Below, piece by piece: positions 35,229-43,706 of a stretch of DNA of 64,000 bases. Source of the DNA: Chitinophagales bacterium (GTDB taxonomy: Bacteria > Bacteroidota > Bacteroidia > Chitinophagales > Chitinophagaceae); assembly GCA_020636505.1 (NCBI GenBank), contig JACJXR010000007.1:62001-126000 (forward strand), written 5' to 3'. How positions within the stretch are numbered: position 1 is the first letter of the stretch; each line of letters starts with the position of its first letter. Under the pieces are notes generated by a model, which was given only the letters and a program-made list of their open reading frames with translations, had not been told where the DNA came from and made no database searches. A program made the position numbers and the translations under genes.

Positions 35229-36660
35229 CAATGGGCTGGTCAGTAATTCCCTTTTCATATTTCTGATCCGGTTTTTTCCATCACTGGCAACGGTGCTGGT
35301 GTTCATCTTTTTCTCTCGTGAATTGTCTCAAGCAGACTACGGTACTTATCAAAACTTCTGGGTACAGTTATTCCTTTTAGGCTCCATAGCCACCATAGGT
35401 ATACCTGCATTTGTACTTACATACAGTCCTGTTTTTGTCAGAGAAATGCTGGGCAAGCTGACCACCGGTTCTTACTTTAAGATACTGTTTTGGGTATTGG
35501 TGGTTGCGAGCGTATTTGCATGGTTGCGTCATGAGGACGCAGGTTTGGAATGGTATGTATCCGCAGGCTTTTTCATTGTATACGCGCTGAATGCAATAGC
35601 TGAGGCAATGCTGATAGTCTTCAAACGCTTCACTTATTTAATGGGTGTCAACCTGTTTTATACGTTCTTGTTCATATGGCTGCATTGGGGTGTGCTACAA
35701 GACAGTTACAGCATGTCCGACTTGTTCATGTATCTCCTTTTATTGGGTGTGATACGTTTGGTGGTGTCTTTCGGTACGGTCAAGTCTCATTTGCGTACTG
35801 TAACAGGTATTCCTGAAGAAGAGTATACACTTGCTGATATACGCTCACTGTGGAAGCATATAGGCATATACGATGTGTTCAATCGTTTTATCACATGGAT
35901 AGATAAGTTTGTGGTATCGCTCATATTCACCTCAAGTATTTCGGCGGTTTATTTCAATGCCACATACGATATACCTTTCCTGCCTTTGCTGTTGGGCGCT
36001 GTCGGTGGGGCAGCATTGATGCAAATGTCCACTCACGCAAAAGCAGATAGTGATACAGGAGCCATAAACGTGGCGAACAATATGGCTCGTTTGTTGTCTT
36101 CCGTCGTGTTTCCTTTGTTCTTCTTCTTGTTCATATTTAGAGCAGAGTTGTTTGAGGTATTGCTAAAAGCCAAATACGCAGAATCTGTACCGATATTCGC
36201 AGTTACGGTGTTCATTGTACCGTTAAGAGCATATAATTTCACTTCAATACTGCAAAACAGGCATAAGGGTAGGGTCATCAATACAGGAGCATTGTTGGAT
36301 GCAGTCATAGCTTTTGGGCTGATGTATCCGTTATATCAAATGTATGACCTGTTGGGTATCGCGCTCAGCTTTGTTATCAGTAGTTATGTACAGGGGGCTT
36401 ATTATCTATATCATACAGCCAAGCTGCTGAAGGTTGGCATACTCGATATTGTGCCTTTTGTCAATTGGAGGAACAAAATAGCCATATTCGGTGTGCTCTT
36501 TGTTGTTCTTCATTACTTGTCATCTATTCAGTTAAGTAGTTCTATTGTCTTACTTTTGGGTTGTATCGCATTGGTTATCTCCGTTATGGTAACTTTGCTG
36601 ATAGAGTTAAAAGCGTCAAGGAAAAATCATGGGGCTACAGTTTCGCAATCCGTTGACTAA
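35200..36660 (+). CDS. Polysaccharide flippase (Wzx/MATE-type)
   Basis: 486 residues with about 12-14 TM helices. N-terminal FLIRFFPSLATVLVFIFFSRELSQADYGTY (split by description: a TM1 then the SRxLSxxDYG segment) is the classical start of the polysaccharide biosynthesis flippase family. The start is GTG at 35200, overlapping the acetyltransferase by 29 bases; TTG at 35209 is an alternative, and there is no ATG before the conserved part. It would move lipid-linked sugar units across the inner membrane. The 3' end overlaps the KirBac gene by 32 bases. Confidence 0.88.
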   Translation: MKLLPIAKNNNGLVSNSLFIFLIRFFPSLATVLVFIFFSRELSQADYGTYQNFWVQLFLLGSIATIGIPAFVLTYSPVFVREMLGKLTTGSYFKILFWVLVVASVFAWLRHEDAGLEWYVSAGFFIVYALNAIAEAMLIVFKRFTYLMGVNLFYTFLFIWLHWGVLQDSYSMSDLFMYLLLLGVIRLVVSFGTVKSHLRTVTGIPEEEYTLADIRSLWKHIGIYDVFNRFITWIDKFVVSLIFTSSISAVYFNATYDIPFLPLLLGAVGGAALMQMSTHAKADSDTGAINVANNMARLLSSVVFPLFFFLFIFRAELFEVLLKAKYAESVPIFAVTVFIVPLRAYNFTSILQNRHKGRVINTGALLDAVIAFGLMYPLYQMYDLLGIALSFVISSYVQGAYYLYHTAKLLKVGILDIVPFVNWRNKIAIFGVLFVVLHYLSSIQLSSSIVLLLGCIALVISVMVTLLIELKASRKNHGATVSQSVD

Positions 36661-37612
36661 AAATGTGGACAATACCGGCTTCAGCAACATTAGCAGTGCT
36701 GAGGGTGGTAGGTTGGTTCAAAAGGATGGTTCGAGCAACCTTCGCAAGACAGGTGTGCCTTTTTGGGAGCGATTCAGTCTGTACCATATTTTGATTGACA
36801 TGCCCAGTTGGAAGTTCTTGGCAACCATATTCTCCTTCTATGCAGTAATCAATGTGATATTTGCCATTGTGTATGTAATCATCGGGGTTGAAAACCTACA
36901 AGGCATACAGGTGGAACATGCAAATGTCTTGAGTGGTTTTTCGGAAGCATTCTTCTTCAGTGCGCAAACACTCACGACAGTGGGGTATGGTCATATAGCA
37001 CCGGTCAGTGTAAGCGCAAACATTGTGGCGGCTCTTGAATCTTTTGTGGGTATACTGTCTTTTGCGATGGTTACGGGTTTGTTATACGGACGTTTTTCTC
37101 ATCCGAGAGCGTATATGAAATTCAGCGAGAAGGCATTGGTAACTCCACACAAAGGATACAATTCCATCATGATACGTATAGCCACTTATAAGAACAATCA
37201 TCTTACTGATGTGGAAGCACAAGCCACATTGGCCATGCATATCAATGAGAACGGTAAAGACATTACCAAGTATTACAGGTTGAACCTTGAGATTAGTAAA
37301 ATCGCTTCATTGGCACTCAGTTGGACCATTGTCCACTTGATAAATGAGGATAGTCCTTTGTACGACTTGAGCTATGAAGATTTTAAGAATGCCGATATAG
37401 AGCTTATATACTTTATAAAAGGATTCGATGAGCAATTTTCGAACATTGTTCAACAAAGAACGTCTTATACTGTTGAAGAAGTGGAGTACGGTGCAAAATT
37501 CACCCCTGCGTTCCACCGTTCCGAAGACGGAACCACCACTATTTTGGAAATAGACAAGATAGGTGCTTACGAGAGAGTAGACATATTTCAGCATAAAACA
37601 GAAAAAGTTTAA
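36629..37612 (+). CDS. Inward-rectifier potassium channel (KirBac family)
   Basis: 327 residues. Two TM helices (about 62-86 and 128-150) flank the pore helix and the K+ selectivity filter TVGYG (117-121). The C-terminal ~170 residues form the Kir immunoglobulin-like cytoplasmic domain: PRAYMKFSEKALV follows TM2, and the LxLEISKIASLALSWTIVH segment matches Kir proteins. It conducts K+ and may be gated by lipids. Overlaps the flippase gene by 32 bases and is followed after 9 bases by ornithine aminotransferase. Confidence 0.95.
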   Translation: MGLQFRNPLTKNVDNTGFSNISSAEGGRLVQKDGSSNLRKTGVPFWERFSLYHILIDMPSWKFLATIFSFYAVINVIFAIVYVIIGVENLQGIQVEHANVLSGFSEAFFFSAQTLTTVGYGHIAPVSVSANIVAALESFVGILSFAMVTGLLYGRFSHPRAYMKFSEKALVTPHKGYNSIMIRIATYKNNHLTDVEAQATLAMHINENGKDITKYYRLNLEISKIASLALSWTIVHLINEDSPLYDLSYEDFKNADIELIYFIKGFDEQFSNIVQQRTSYTVEEVEYGAKFTPAFHRSEDGTTTILEIDKIGAYERVDIFQHKTEKV

Positions 37613-37621
37613 TAGCATATT

Positions 37622-38857
37622 ATGATGAACACAATGGACATATCGAAACAGACACAGGAATTATTAGAGAAAGAAGAAAAGTACGGTGCTCATAACTATC
37701 ATCCGTTGCCGGTAATGTTGACCAAAGGTGAGGGTGTATTTGTATGGGATGTGGACGGTAAACGTTATTACGATTTTCTGTCTGCTTACTCAGCACTAAA
37801 CCAAGGACACCGTCATCCGAAGATCGTAGAAGCATTCATAGAGCAAGCCAATAAGCTCACGCTTACATCACGTGCATTTCATTCGGATGCATTGGGTGAG
37901 TTTGCGGAATATATCACCAAGTTGTTCGGCTTCGATAAAGTATTGCCGATGAACTCAGGTGCAGAAGCTGTTGAGACGGCTTTGAAATTGGCTCGTCGTT
38001 GGGGTTACCAGAAAAAGGGTATAGCAGAGAACCAAGCAAAGGTTATAGTATGTTCCGACAACTTCCACGGACGTACCATCAACATCATATCGTTCAGTAC
38101 GGATGATGAGGCCAACTACGATTACGGTCCTTACAACACAGGTTATACCATTATACCTTACAACGACCTTCCCGCATTGGAAAAGGCATTGCAAAATGAA
38201 AACGTTGCAGCATTTATGGTGGAGCCTATACAAGGTGAAGCAGGTGTTGTAGTTCCTGACGAAGGCTATTTGAGCAAGGCAAGGCAAATGTGTAAAGATG
38301 CCAACGTATTGTTCATTGCAGACGAGATACAAACAGGTTTGGCACGTACGGGGAAAATGCTTTGTTGCGACCATGATGGCGTACATCCTGATATACTCAT
38401 ATTGGGTAAAGCACTTTCAGGTGGTATGATGCCTGTATCTGCAGTGTTGGCCGACGATGATATCATGTTGACCATCAAGCCGGGTGAGCACGGTTCCACA
38501 TACGGAGGTAATCCACTTGGTTGTAAAGTGGCTATAGCTTCACTTCAAGTATTGGTAGATGAGAAGCTGGCAGAGAATGCTGAAGAGCAAGGTGCATATC
38601 TGCGCAAGCGTTTGGAAGATTTGAATCATCCCAATGTTAAGATAGTACGTGGTAGAGGTTTGCTGAATGCGATAGTGATAGAGCATGAGGATAAAGACAT
38701 GGCTTGGAAGCTTTGTGTGAAGATGATGGAGAACGGATTGTTGGCCAAACCGACACATGGTGACAAGATTCGTTTCGCTCCACCGCTTACCATCACACGC
38801 GAACAAATGGATGAGTGCATCAAAATCATCGCCGACAGTTTCAAACTGATGGCTTAA
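37622..38857 (+). CDS. rocD: Ornithine aminotransferase
   Basis: 411 residues, class III PLP aminotransferase. It converts ornithine and 2-oxoglutarate to glutamate semialdehyde and glutamate. Typical blocks: YDFLSAYSALNQGHRHPKI, NSGAEAVETALKLAR, FHGRT, EPIQGEAGV, IADEIQTGLARTGK, and the PLP Lys at about 263 in LGKALSGG. The ATG at 37622 is followed immediately by a second ATG; either may be used. It closes the gene run that begins with the YfhO-like gene and is followed by a terminator. Confidence 0.96.
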   Translation: MMNTMDISKQTQELLEKEEKYGAHNYHPLPVMLTKGEGVFVWDVDGKRYYDFLSAYSALNQGHRHPKIVEAFIEQANKLTLTSRAFHSDALGEFAEYITKLFGFDKVLPMNSGAEAVETALKLARRWGYQKKGIAENQAKVIVCSDNFHGRTINIISFSTDDEANYDYGPYNTGYTIIPYNDLPALEKALQNENVAAFMVEPIQGEAGVVVPDEGYLSKARQMCKDANVLFIADEIQTGLARTGKMLCCDHDGVHPDILILGKALSGGMMPVSAVLADDDIMLTIKPGEHGSTYGGNPLGCKVAIASLQVLVDEKLAENAEEQGAYLRKRLEDLNHPNVKIVRGRGLLNAIVIEHEDKDMAWKLCVKMMENGLLAKPTHGDKIRFAPPLTITREQMDECIKIIADSFKLMA

Positions 38858-38864
38858 TATATTT

Positions 38865-38895
38865 CCACCGAGCGTTGTAAAGCGTTCGGTGGTTT
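38865..38895 (+). terminator. Terminator after rocD
   Basis: CCACCGAGCGTT (38865-38876), loop GTAA, AGCGTTCGGTGG (38881-38892) with two wobble pairs, then TTT. It also lies 7 bases past the truA stop and could act on both strands. Confidence 0.75.
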
Positions 38896-38898
38896 CCC

Positions 38899-39663
38899 TT
38901 AATTCTTATCGAATATTTCTATCAGGCTACCTTCGAGGTATTCTATGTCTTCAAGGTATAAACCATGACCTGCTACGCTGAAGTCTGCTTGAGTGCAGTC
39001 TTTTGATTCTATTATCTTTCTGAATTCCTCAATGCTCACTTTGCCTTTTGCGGCTTGCAGTTGTGTGCCAACCAGTCCGCGCACCATACCTCTTAAGAAA
39101 CGATTACCACGTACGACATAATGCAATTCATCTTCAAAGTCCTCCCAACGAGATTCCATAATGGTGCACAAATAAGTTTTGGTTTGGCTGTTTCGTTTGG
39201 AGAAGGTCTCAAAGTCAGTATACTCTTTTATGACCTCTGCCGTCTCGTCAAGTATGGCTCTATCTATCTTATAAGGATGATATAATGCTCTGTTCTGTTT
39301 GAAGGGGTTCTTTTCCTTGTATATGCGGTAACGATATTGTCTGCTAACTGCCGCAAAGCGACAATTCAGTTCAGGGTCAACAGTCCTATACAATTTGTTT
39401 ACTGCTATTTGTAGCGGCAGTATGGCATTCATTTTATAAATGAAGTTCTCATGCAACGGTTGCTCCGTATCAAAATGATAGTAGCTGCATAAAGCATGTA
39501 CACCTTCATCCGTCCTGCTCGCACCAAAACTCTCTATGGGTTCTCGCAATAGGGTGGACAAAGACTGATTGATGGCCAACTGTACTGTTGGAGTATCTCC
39601 CTGTATCTGTGAGCCATGAAAAGCCGAGCCGTCATATTGTATTTGCAGAAAGTATCTTGCCAT
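38899..39663 (-). CDS. truA: tRNA pseudouridine(38-40) synthase A
   Basis: 254 residues. TruA converts U38-U40 in the anticodon stem of many tRNAs to pseudouridine. Catalytic Asp52 is in SRTDEGVHAL; the N-terminus QIQYDGSAFHGSQIQ and the KEYTDFETF and GNRFLRGMVRGLVGT segments are family hallmarks. The start is the only ATG before the conserved N-terminus. A -7-like TAATATTG is seen 8 bases upstream on the minus strand. The 3' end abuts the rocD terminator. Confidence 0.96.
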   Translation of the reverse strand: MARYFLQIQYDGSAFHGSQIQGDTPTVQLAINQSLSTLLREPIESFGASRTDEGVHALCSYYHFDTEQPLHENFIYKMNAILPLQIAVNKLYRTVDPELNCRFAAVSRQYRYRIYKEKNPFKQNRALYHPYKIDRAILDETAEVIKEYTDFETFSKRNSQTKTYLCTIMESRWEDFEDELHYVVRGNRFLRGMVRGLVGTQLQAAKGKVSIEEFRKIIESKDCTQADFSVAGHGLYLEDIEYLEGSLIEIFDKN

Positions 39664-39670
39664 ACGGCTG

Positions 39671-39678
39671 CAATATTA
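39671..39678 (-). promoter_or_regulatory. -7-like promoter element of truA
   Basis: TAATATTG on the minus strand, one mismatch to TAnnTTTG, ending 8 bases before the ATG at 39663; the transcript would be nearly leaderless. Confidence 0.35.
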
Positions 39679-39729
39679 GCCATTAAAACACAGTATCGCT
39701 ATACTGAATAGATATATCTGAAATATACC

Positions 39730-39737
39730 TACCTTTG
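39730..39737 (+). promoter_or_regulatory. -7 promoter element of a candidate small RNA
   Basis: TACCTTTG is an exact TAnnTTTG match on the plus strand, in a gap between two minus-strand genes, and points to a region without a reading frame. No TTTG partner at the expected distance. Confidence 0.5.
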
Positions 39738-39743
39738 CGGCGG

Positions 39744-39826
39744 TGCCAAACCTCGAGGTTGCAAAGGATTTAATATCTGTTTTGCAACATTCTTTGAAGT
39801 CCCGCTTGCGGGGCTTCTTTGTTTTT
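39744..39826 (+). ncRNA. Candidate small RNA with intrinsic terminator
   Basis: A plus-strand unit in the gap between truA and recG (both minus). After the -7 element at 39730-39737 come AACCTCGAGGTT (a 12-base palindrome, hairpin AACC/GGTT), then TTGCAAA (39759-39765) pairing with TTTGCAA (39781-39787), then a 10-bp stem GAAGTCCCGC (39796-39805)/GCGGGGCTTC (39808-39817) ending in TTTGTTTTT. No ATG-started frame is present. The U-tract lies on the plus strand, where no protein gene needs a terminator. Length about 80 bases. It matches no RNA family I recognise; an RNA database search and transcript data would decide. Confidence 0.5.
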
Positions 39827-41912
39827 AACTGATCTTACTCCAGTTGTTTGTAGCTGTGGCTTGCTGCAGTAATACGTTTCTTATGCCTGCATGTTGAGGG
39901 TTGGAGAGTTGAGGGTCTGCCTCAAGCAATGCTCTTGCAGCTTCTCTTGTTTGTTCCAATATATGTGTGTCGTGTATGATGTCTGCCAATTTAAAACGGA
40001 ACGTACCACTCTGTTTGGTTCCGTATAGATCACCGGGCCCACGCATTGCAAGGTCTTTCTCCGCTATCACAAATCCGTTGCTTGTAGAGGTCATAGTGGT
40101 CATTCGCTCTGTGCTTTCTTTGGATAGCTTGTTGCCTGTCAACAGTATGCAATACGATTGTTCACCACCTCGTCCCACACGGCCTCTAAGCTGGTGCAGT
40201 TGAGACAGTCCGAAACGCTCCGCACTTTCTATGAGCATTACCGTGGCATTGGGTACATCCACACCTACCTCTATAACGGTTGTGGCCACCAACACTTGTG
40301 CCTCACCGTCTTTGAAACGTTTCATGTTGCGTTCGCGTTCGTCTTGGTCTTGTCTGCCATGCACCATGGCTATGCGATACTTGTCTTCTGGGAAGAATAT
40401 CTTCACCTGCTCGTAACCTGCCATCAAGCTTTCGTAGTCCATTTTTTCAGATTCTTCTATAAGCGGATATACGATGTAGGCTTGTCTGCCTTGGTCTACC
40501 TCGCTACGCATGAAGTCCATCACTTGTGCACGCCGCATTTCGTTTCTATGGACGGTCTTTATCTCCTGTCTGCCCGGCGGCAATTCATCTATTACAGATA
40601 CATCAAGGTCGCCATAGAGTGTCATCGCCAAAGTGCGCGGTATTGGGGTGGCCGTCATCACGAGTATATGTGGCGGGCGTTTGTTCTTCTCCCAAAGGCT
40701 TGCTCTTTGTCCCACACCGAATCTATGTTGTTCGTCTATCACCGCAAGTCCCAAGTTTTGAAACTGTACGGTGTTTTCTATCAATGCATGAGTGCCTACC
40801 ACAATTCGGATGTTGCCGTCTTTTAGGTTGGCGAGTATCTCTTTACGCTCTTTGCCTTTTACACTTCCTGTAAGCAACGCAACGGGTATTTGCATAGGCT
40901 CCAACAGCTTTTTGATACTTGCATAGTGCTGTTGTGCCAATATCTCTGTGGGTGCCATCATACAAGCTTGAAAACCATTGTCCAATGCCAATAGCATCGA
41001 CATAACTGCAATTATAGTTTTACCGCTACCCACGTCTCCTTGCACAAGGCGGTTCATTTGTTTGCCTGTACCTGTGTCTATTCTTATTTCTTTCAACACA
41101 CGTTTCTGTGCACCTGTCAGTTCAAAGGGTAGATGCTCTTTGTAGAAGTTGTTGAAGTTGTCACCTACTGTCTCAAATTTCCATCCGGGTTGTACATGAT
41201 GTTGTACACGTAGTTGCCCTATTTTCAATTGTGATGCAAACAGTTCTTCCCACTTCAGTCTGAATTGTGCCGCGTGCATATGCTCCACACTGTCAGGGAA
41301 GTGTATCCACTTGATGGCATGATACCTGTCGCATAGTTTATAATGTTGCAATAGGTTGGCAGGTAGTATCTCAGGTATGTCAGTCGGTGTTACTTTCTGC
41401 ATCAATTCGCGCATGGTTTTACCCAGTGTACGATTGTTCAGTCCTTTGCCTTTCAGCTTTTCCGTAAGCGGATATACGGGAGACATGGTAGCCTTCGCCG
41501 TCTGTGCGTTCAGCTCGTCTATATCGGGGTGAGAGATATTAGGTATGCCATTGAAGAAGGTCAACTTGCCATAAACTATATAGTGTTGATTCTCCTTGAG
41601 TGATTTCTTCATCCACTGCGCTCCTTGAAACCATATCAATTCTATTTTACCGGTATCGTCATACAGCGTGGCACTCAGTCTTTTCTTTCTGCCAGAACCT
41701 TCCTCATAAATGTTCACCAATGTGCCGATGAATTGTACGTACTCATCTGTAGGGGTGATTTGCCCGATCTTATTGATGCGTGTACGGTCGTTATATCTGA
41801 AAGGGTAGTGATGCAATAGGTCGCCCGCATAGTTTATTCCCAATTCCTTACGCAGCATATCGCCACGTTGTGGACCAACACCTTTAAGGTATTCAACAGG
41901 TGTGTCTAATAT
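39825..41912 (-). CDS. recG: ATP-dependent DNA helicase RecG
   Basis: RecG remodels stalled replication forks and branched DNA. The wedge (OB) domain covers the N-terminal third, Walker A is QGDVGSGKT, the DExH motif is IDEQHRFG, motif III is TATPIPRT and the late motif is QLRGRVGRG. The first in-frame ATG at 41858 gives 677 residues but removes the conserved start; codons upstream read LDTPVEYLKGVGPQRGD in frame. No ATG, GTG or TTG occurs further upstream in frame after the -7 element; an ATA at 41912, exactly where the family usually has its Met, is the likely start (695 residues). Alternatively an ATG-to-ATA change or a sequencing error. Confidence 0.92.
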   Translation of the reverse strand: MLDTPVEYLKGVGPQRGDMLRKELGINYAGDLLHHYPFRYNDRTRINKIGQITPTDEYVQFIGTLVNIYEEGSGRKKRLSATLYDDTGKIELIWFQGAQWMKKSLKENQHYIVYGKLTFFNGIPNISHPDIDELNAQTAKATMSPVYPLTEKLKGKGLNNRTLGKTMRELMQKVTPTDIPEILPANLLQHYKLCDRYHAIKWIHFPDSVEHMHAAQFRLKWEELFASQLKIGQLRVQHHVQPGWKFETVGDNFNNFYKEHLPFELTGAQKRVLKEIRIDTGTGKQMNRLVQGDVGSGKTIIAVMSMLLALDNGFQACMMAPTEILAQQHYASIKKLLEPMQIPVALLTGSVKGKERKEILANLKDGNIRIVVGTHALIENTVQFQNLGLAVIDEQHRFGVGQRASLWEKNKRPPHILVMTATPIPRTLAMTLYGDLDVSVIDELPPGRQEIKTVHRNEMRRAQVMDFMRSEVDQGRQAYIVYPLIEESEKMDYESLMAGYEQVKIFFPEDKYRIAMVHGRQDQDERERNMKRFKDGEAQVLVATTVIEVGVDVPNATVMLIESAERFGLSQLHQLRGRVGRGGEQSYCILLTGNKLSKESTERMTTMTSTSNGFVIAEKDLAMRGPGDLYGTKQSGTFRFKLADIIHDTHILEQTREAARALLEADPQLSNPQHAGIRNVLLQQATATNNWSKIS

Positions 41913-41946
41913 GGAGGAGTTAAAACCGATACCGTCTGCTTTATGA

Positions 41947-41954
41947 CAAATATA
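41947..41954 (-). promoter_or_regulatory. -7 promoter element of recG
   Basis: On the minus strand TATATTTG, an exact TAnnTTTG match, placing the transcript start near 41942 and about 30 bases before the ATA at 41912. It lies between the exbD stop and recG. Confidence 0.5.
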
Positions 41955-41968
41955 ATAAAGCCACAGCC

Positions 41969-42370
41969 TTATTGAGCATTGTCGATAGCAGCCACCACTT
42001 TCAGGTTGGCGGCTTTGGCGGCACGCATTACAGCCATAATGTTATCCCAATCCGCTTTGCGGTCACCGTTTACCACAACAGTAGGCTCTGCATCATTGGC
42101 GTTCATTGCCATGCGTGCGATAACAGGTTCCAAAGAGTCTATTGGTGTTAGTTCCGTACCGACATAGAATCGCTGCATTGAGTCCACTGTCACCACGACT
42201 GTCTGCTTGGCTTTTGTATCTGTTTTGGCTTTGGGTGTCAATACTTTCACCACATTCGGATTGGCAAGTGTAGATATGATCAAAAAGAAGAACAGCAGAA
42301 TGAACAATATATCATTCAGCGCCGAGGTATGTACTTCCGATTTGTCTCTTAGTCCTTTCCTTAAGTTCAT
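41969..42370 (-). CDS. exbD: ExbD/TolR-type biopolymer transport protein
   Basis: 133 residues. One TM near 19-38; the conserved Asp needed for proton flow is in SALNDILFILLFFFL. The periplasmic part (about 45-133) has the TolR/ExbD fold with VVVTVDS and TVVVNGDRKADW. With ExbB it uses the proton gradient to power TonB-dependent transport or envelope work. It starts 2 bases after exbB and is upstream of recG, which has its own promoter. Confidence 0.95.
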   Translation of the reverse strand: MNLRKGLRDKSEVHTSALNDILFILLFFFLIISTLANPNVVKVLTPKAKTDTKAKQTVVVTVDSMQRFYVGTELTPIDSLEPVIARMAMNANDAEPTVVVNGDRKADWDNIMAVMRAAKAANLKVVAAIDNAQ

Positions 42371-42372
42371 AT

Positions 42373-43059
42373 CTAACGAGTTGGTTCGTGTAGTATATCA
42401 AGGAATTCCACAGATGCGGCTTCCATCTTGTTCACATTTTTGTTTATCTGTGCATTCAGGTAATTGTACGCTACATAAGACAATAAGCCAATTATCAAAC
42501 CTACGGCTGAGGTCACCATCTTGGTATAGATACCACCTGCCATATTTTCAATGGAAAAGCCTTGGTGCTGTATGTTGAAGAACAACAATATCATACCCGC
42601 AATGGTTCCTAAGAAACCGAACATAGGTGCAATACCGGCAAGTGTTGACAGAATGGACAGGTTCTTCTCCAATTCATATACTTGAAGCTTTCCTGTATTC
42701 TCCATCGACTTCTCTATATGATCCACAGGTTTACCGATACGGCTCAATCCTTTGTCGATCATTCTTGCCATTGGGCCTTGTGTGGTCTTGGCTAAATTCT
42801 TGGCTGCTGTGAGGTTGCCGTCAGTCACATGCTCTCTGATACGCGACATGAAATGCGGATCTATCTTTCCTGCACGACGTATTACCATCAAACGCTCAAA
42901 GAATACATATACCATCAATATGGAACAGAGTAACAATGGTATCATCAAGACTCCGCCCTCGAACAATAGGTATATCAACGATAGCTTTTCAGGAGCGGAC
43001 TCCACAGCTTCCAAAGCTTGTGTGGTGTCCGTTTGCAGTAGCACAGATAGTATCGACAT
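42373..43059 (-). CDS. exbB: ExbB/MotA/TolQ proton channel protein
   Basis: 228 residues. Three TM helices: about 33-55, 135-165 and 178-200, with the conserved Gly/Thr-rich stretch GIAPMFGFLGTIAGM before TM2 and MVTSAVGLIIGLL in TM3, the MotA/TolQ/ExbB signature. It is the pentameric proton channel partner of the ExbD encoded 2 bases downstream. An exact -7 element lies upstream at 43080-43087. No tonB gene is adjacent. Confidence 0.95.
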   Translation of the reverse strand: MSILSVLLQTDTTQALEAVESAPEKLSLIYLLFEGGVLMIPLLLCSILMVYVFFERLMVIRRAGKIDPHFMSRIREHVTDGNLTAAKNLAKTTQGPMARMIDKGLSRIGKPVDHIEKSMENTGKLQVYELEKNLSILSTLAGIAPMFGFLGTIAGMILLFFNIQHQGFSIENMAGGIYTKMVTSAVGLIIGLLSYVAYNYLNAQINKNVNKMEAASVEFLDILHEPTR

Positions 43060-43079
43060 GTGTTGATTTTGGTTCAGAA

Positions 43080-43087
43080 CAAATGTA
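43080..43087 (-). promoter_or_regulatory. -7 promoter element of exbBD
   Basis: TACATTTG on the minus strand, an exact TAnnTTTG match, 21 bases before the exbB start codon. Confidence 0.6.
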
Positions 43088-43113
43088 ATAATTCGCTCTT
43101 TTATGTTATTGTT

Positions 43114-43147
43114 AAAAAAAAATACCGAGGCTGAATAAGCCCCGGTA
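43114..43147 (-). terminator. Terminator of the SlyD-type FKBP gene
   Basis: On the minus strand TACCGGGGCT (43147-43138), loop TATTC, AGCCTCGGTA (43132-43123), then T9 (43122-43114). It separates the FKBP gene from exbBD. Confidence 0.9.
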
Positions 43148-43173
43148 TATATAACAAAGTTGTTAAAGTTTTA

Positions 43174-43602
43174 TTATCCGATGGAAACCAATTCGATGTC
43201 GAATATCAGGTCTTGACCGGCAAGAGGATGGTTCGCATCCAATACCACAATCTCTTCTTTTACTTCTGTGATGACAACAGGGAAGTTGTTGCCTTGATTG
43301 TCGCTCATGTTCAGTTGCATACCTACTTCAGGAGCCATATCGTCAGGAAATTGTTCTTTTGGGTATTCAACCACCATGTCATCTCTACGTGCGCCATAAG
43401 CGTTGTCGACAGGTATTTCCACAGTTTTCTTTTCACCAACTTGCATGTCTACAAGTGCATCGTCAAAACCCTTTATCACTTGTCCTGTACCAACGGTAAA
43501 TTGTAACGGATCGCGACCTTCGGAACTGTCGAAAGTATCGCCGCTTCTTAATTTCCCATGATAATGCACTTTAACCGTGTCACCACTTTTTACTTGTTGC
43601 AT
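43174..43602 (-). CDS. FKBP-type peptidyl-prolyl isomerase (SlyD-like)
   Basis: 142 residues from the Met at 43602; an earlier Met at 43641 adds a non-conserved stretch. The FKBP half-domains DTVKVHYHGKLRSGDTFDSS and the C-terminal part flank an IF (insert-in-flap) domain around 70-120, as in SlyD. The His-rich metal-binding tail of E. coli SlyD is missing, as is usual for this subgroup. It catalyses prolyl isomerisation and acts as a chaperone in the cytoplasm. Divergent from the DUF1343 gene. Confidence 0.93.
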   Translation of the reverse strand: MQQVKSGDTVKVHYHGKLRSGDTFDSSEGRDPLQFTVGTGQVIKGFDDALVDMQVGEKKTVEIPVDNAYGARRDDMVVEYPKEQFPDDMAPEVGMQLNMSDNQGNNFPVVITEVKEEIVVLDANHPLAGQDLIFDIELVSIG

Positions 43603-43706
43603 GATATTTGTTTTAAATAAAAAAATGTTATAATGGTGCAAGGTACAGTTTATTATCTGATTTACAGGAAGGCTGCGCTATCTTTATGAAAATTTTGAGC
43701 ACTATC

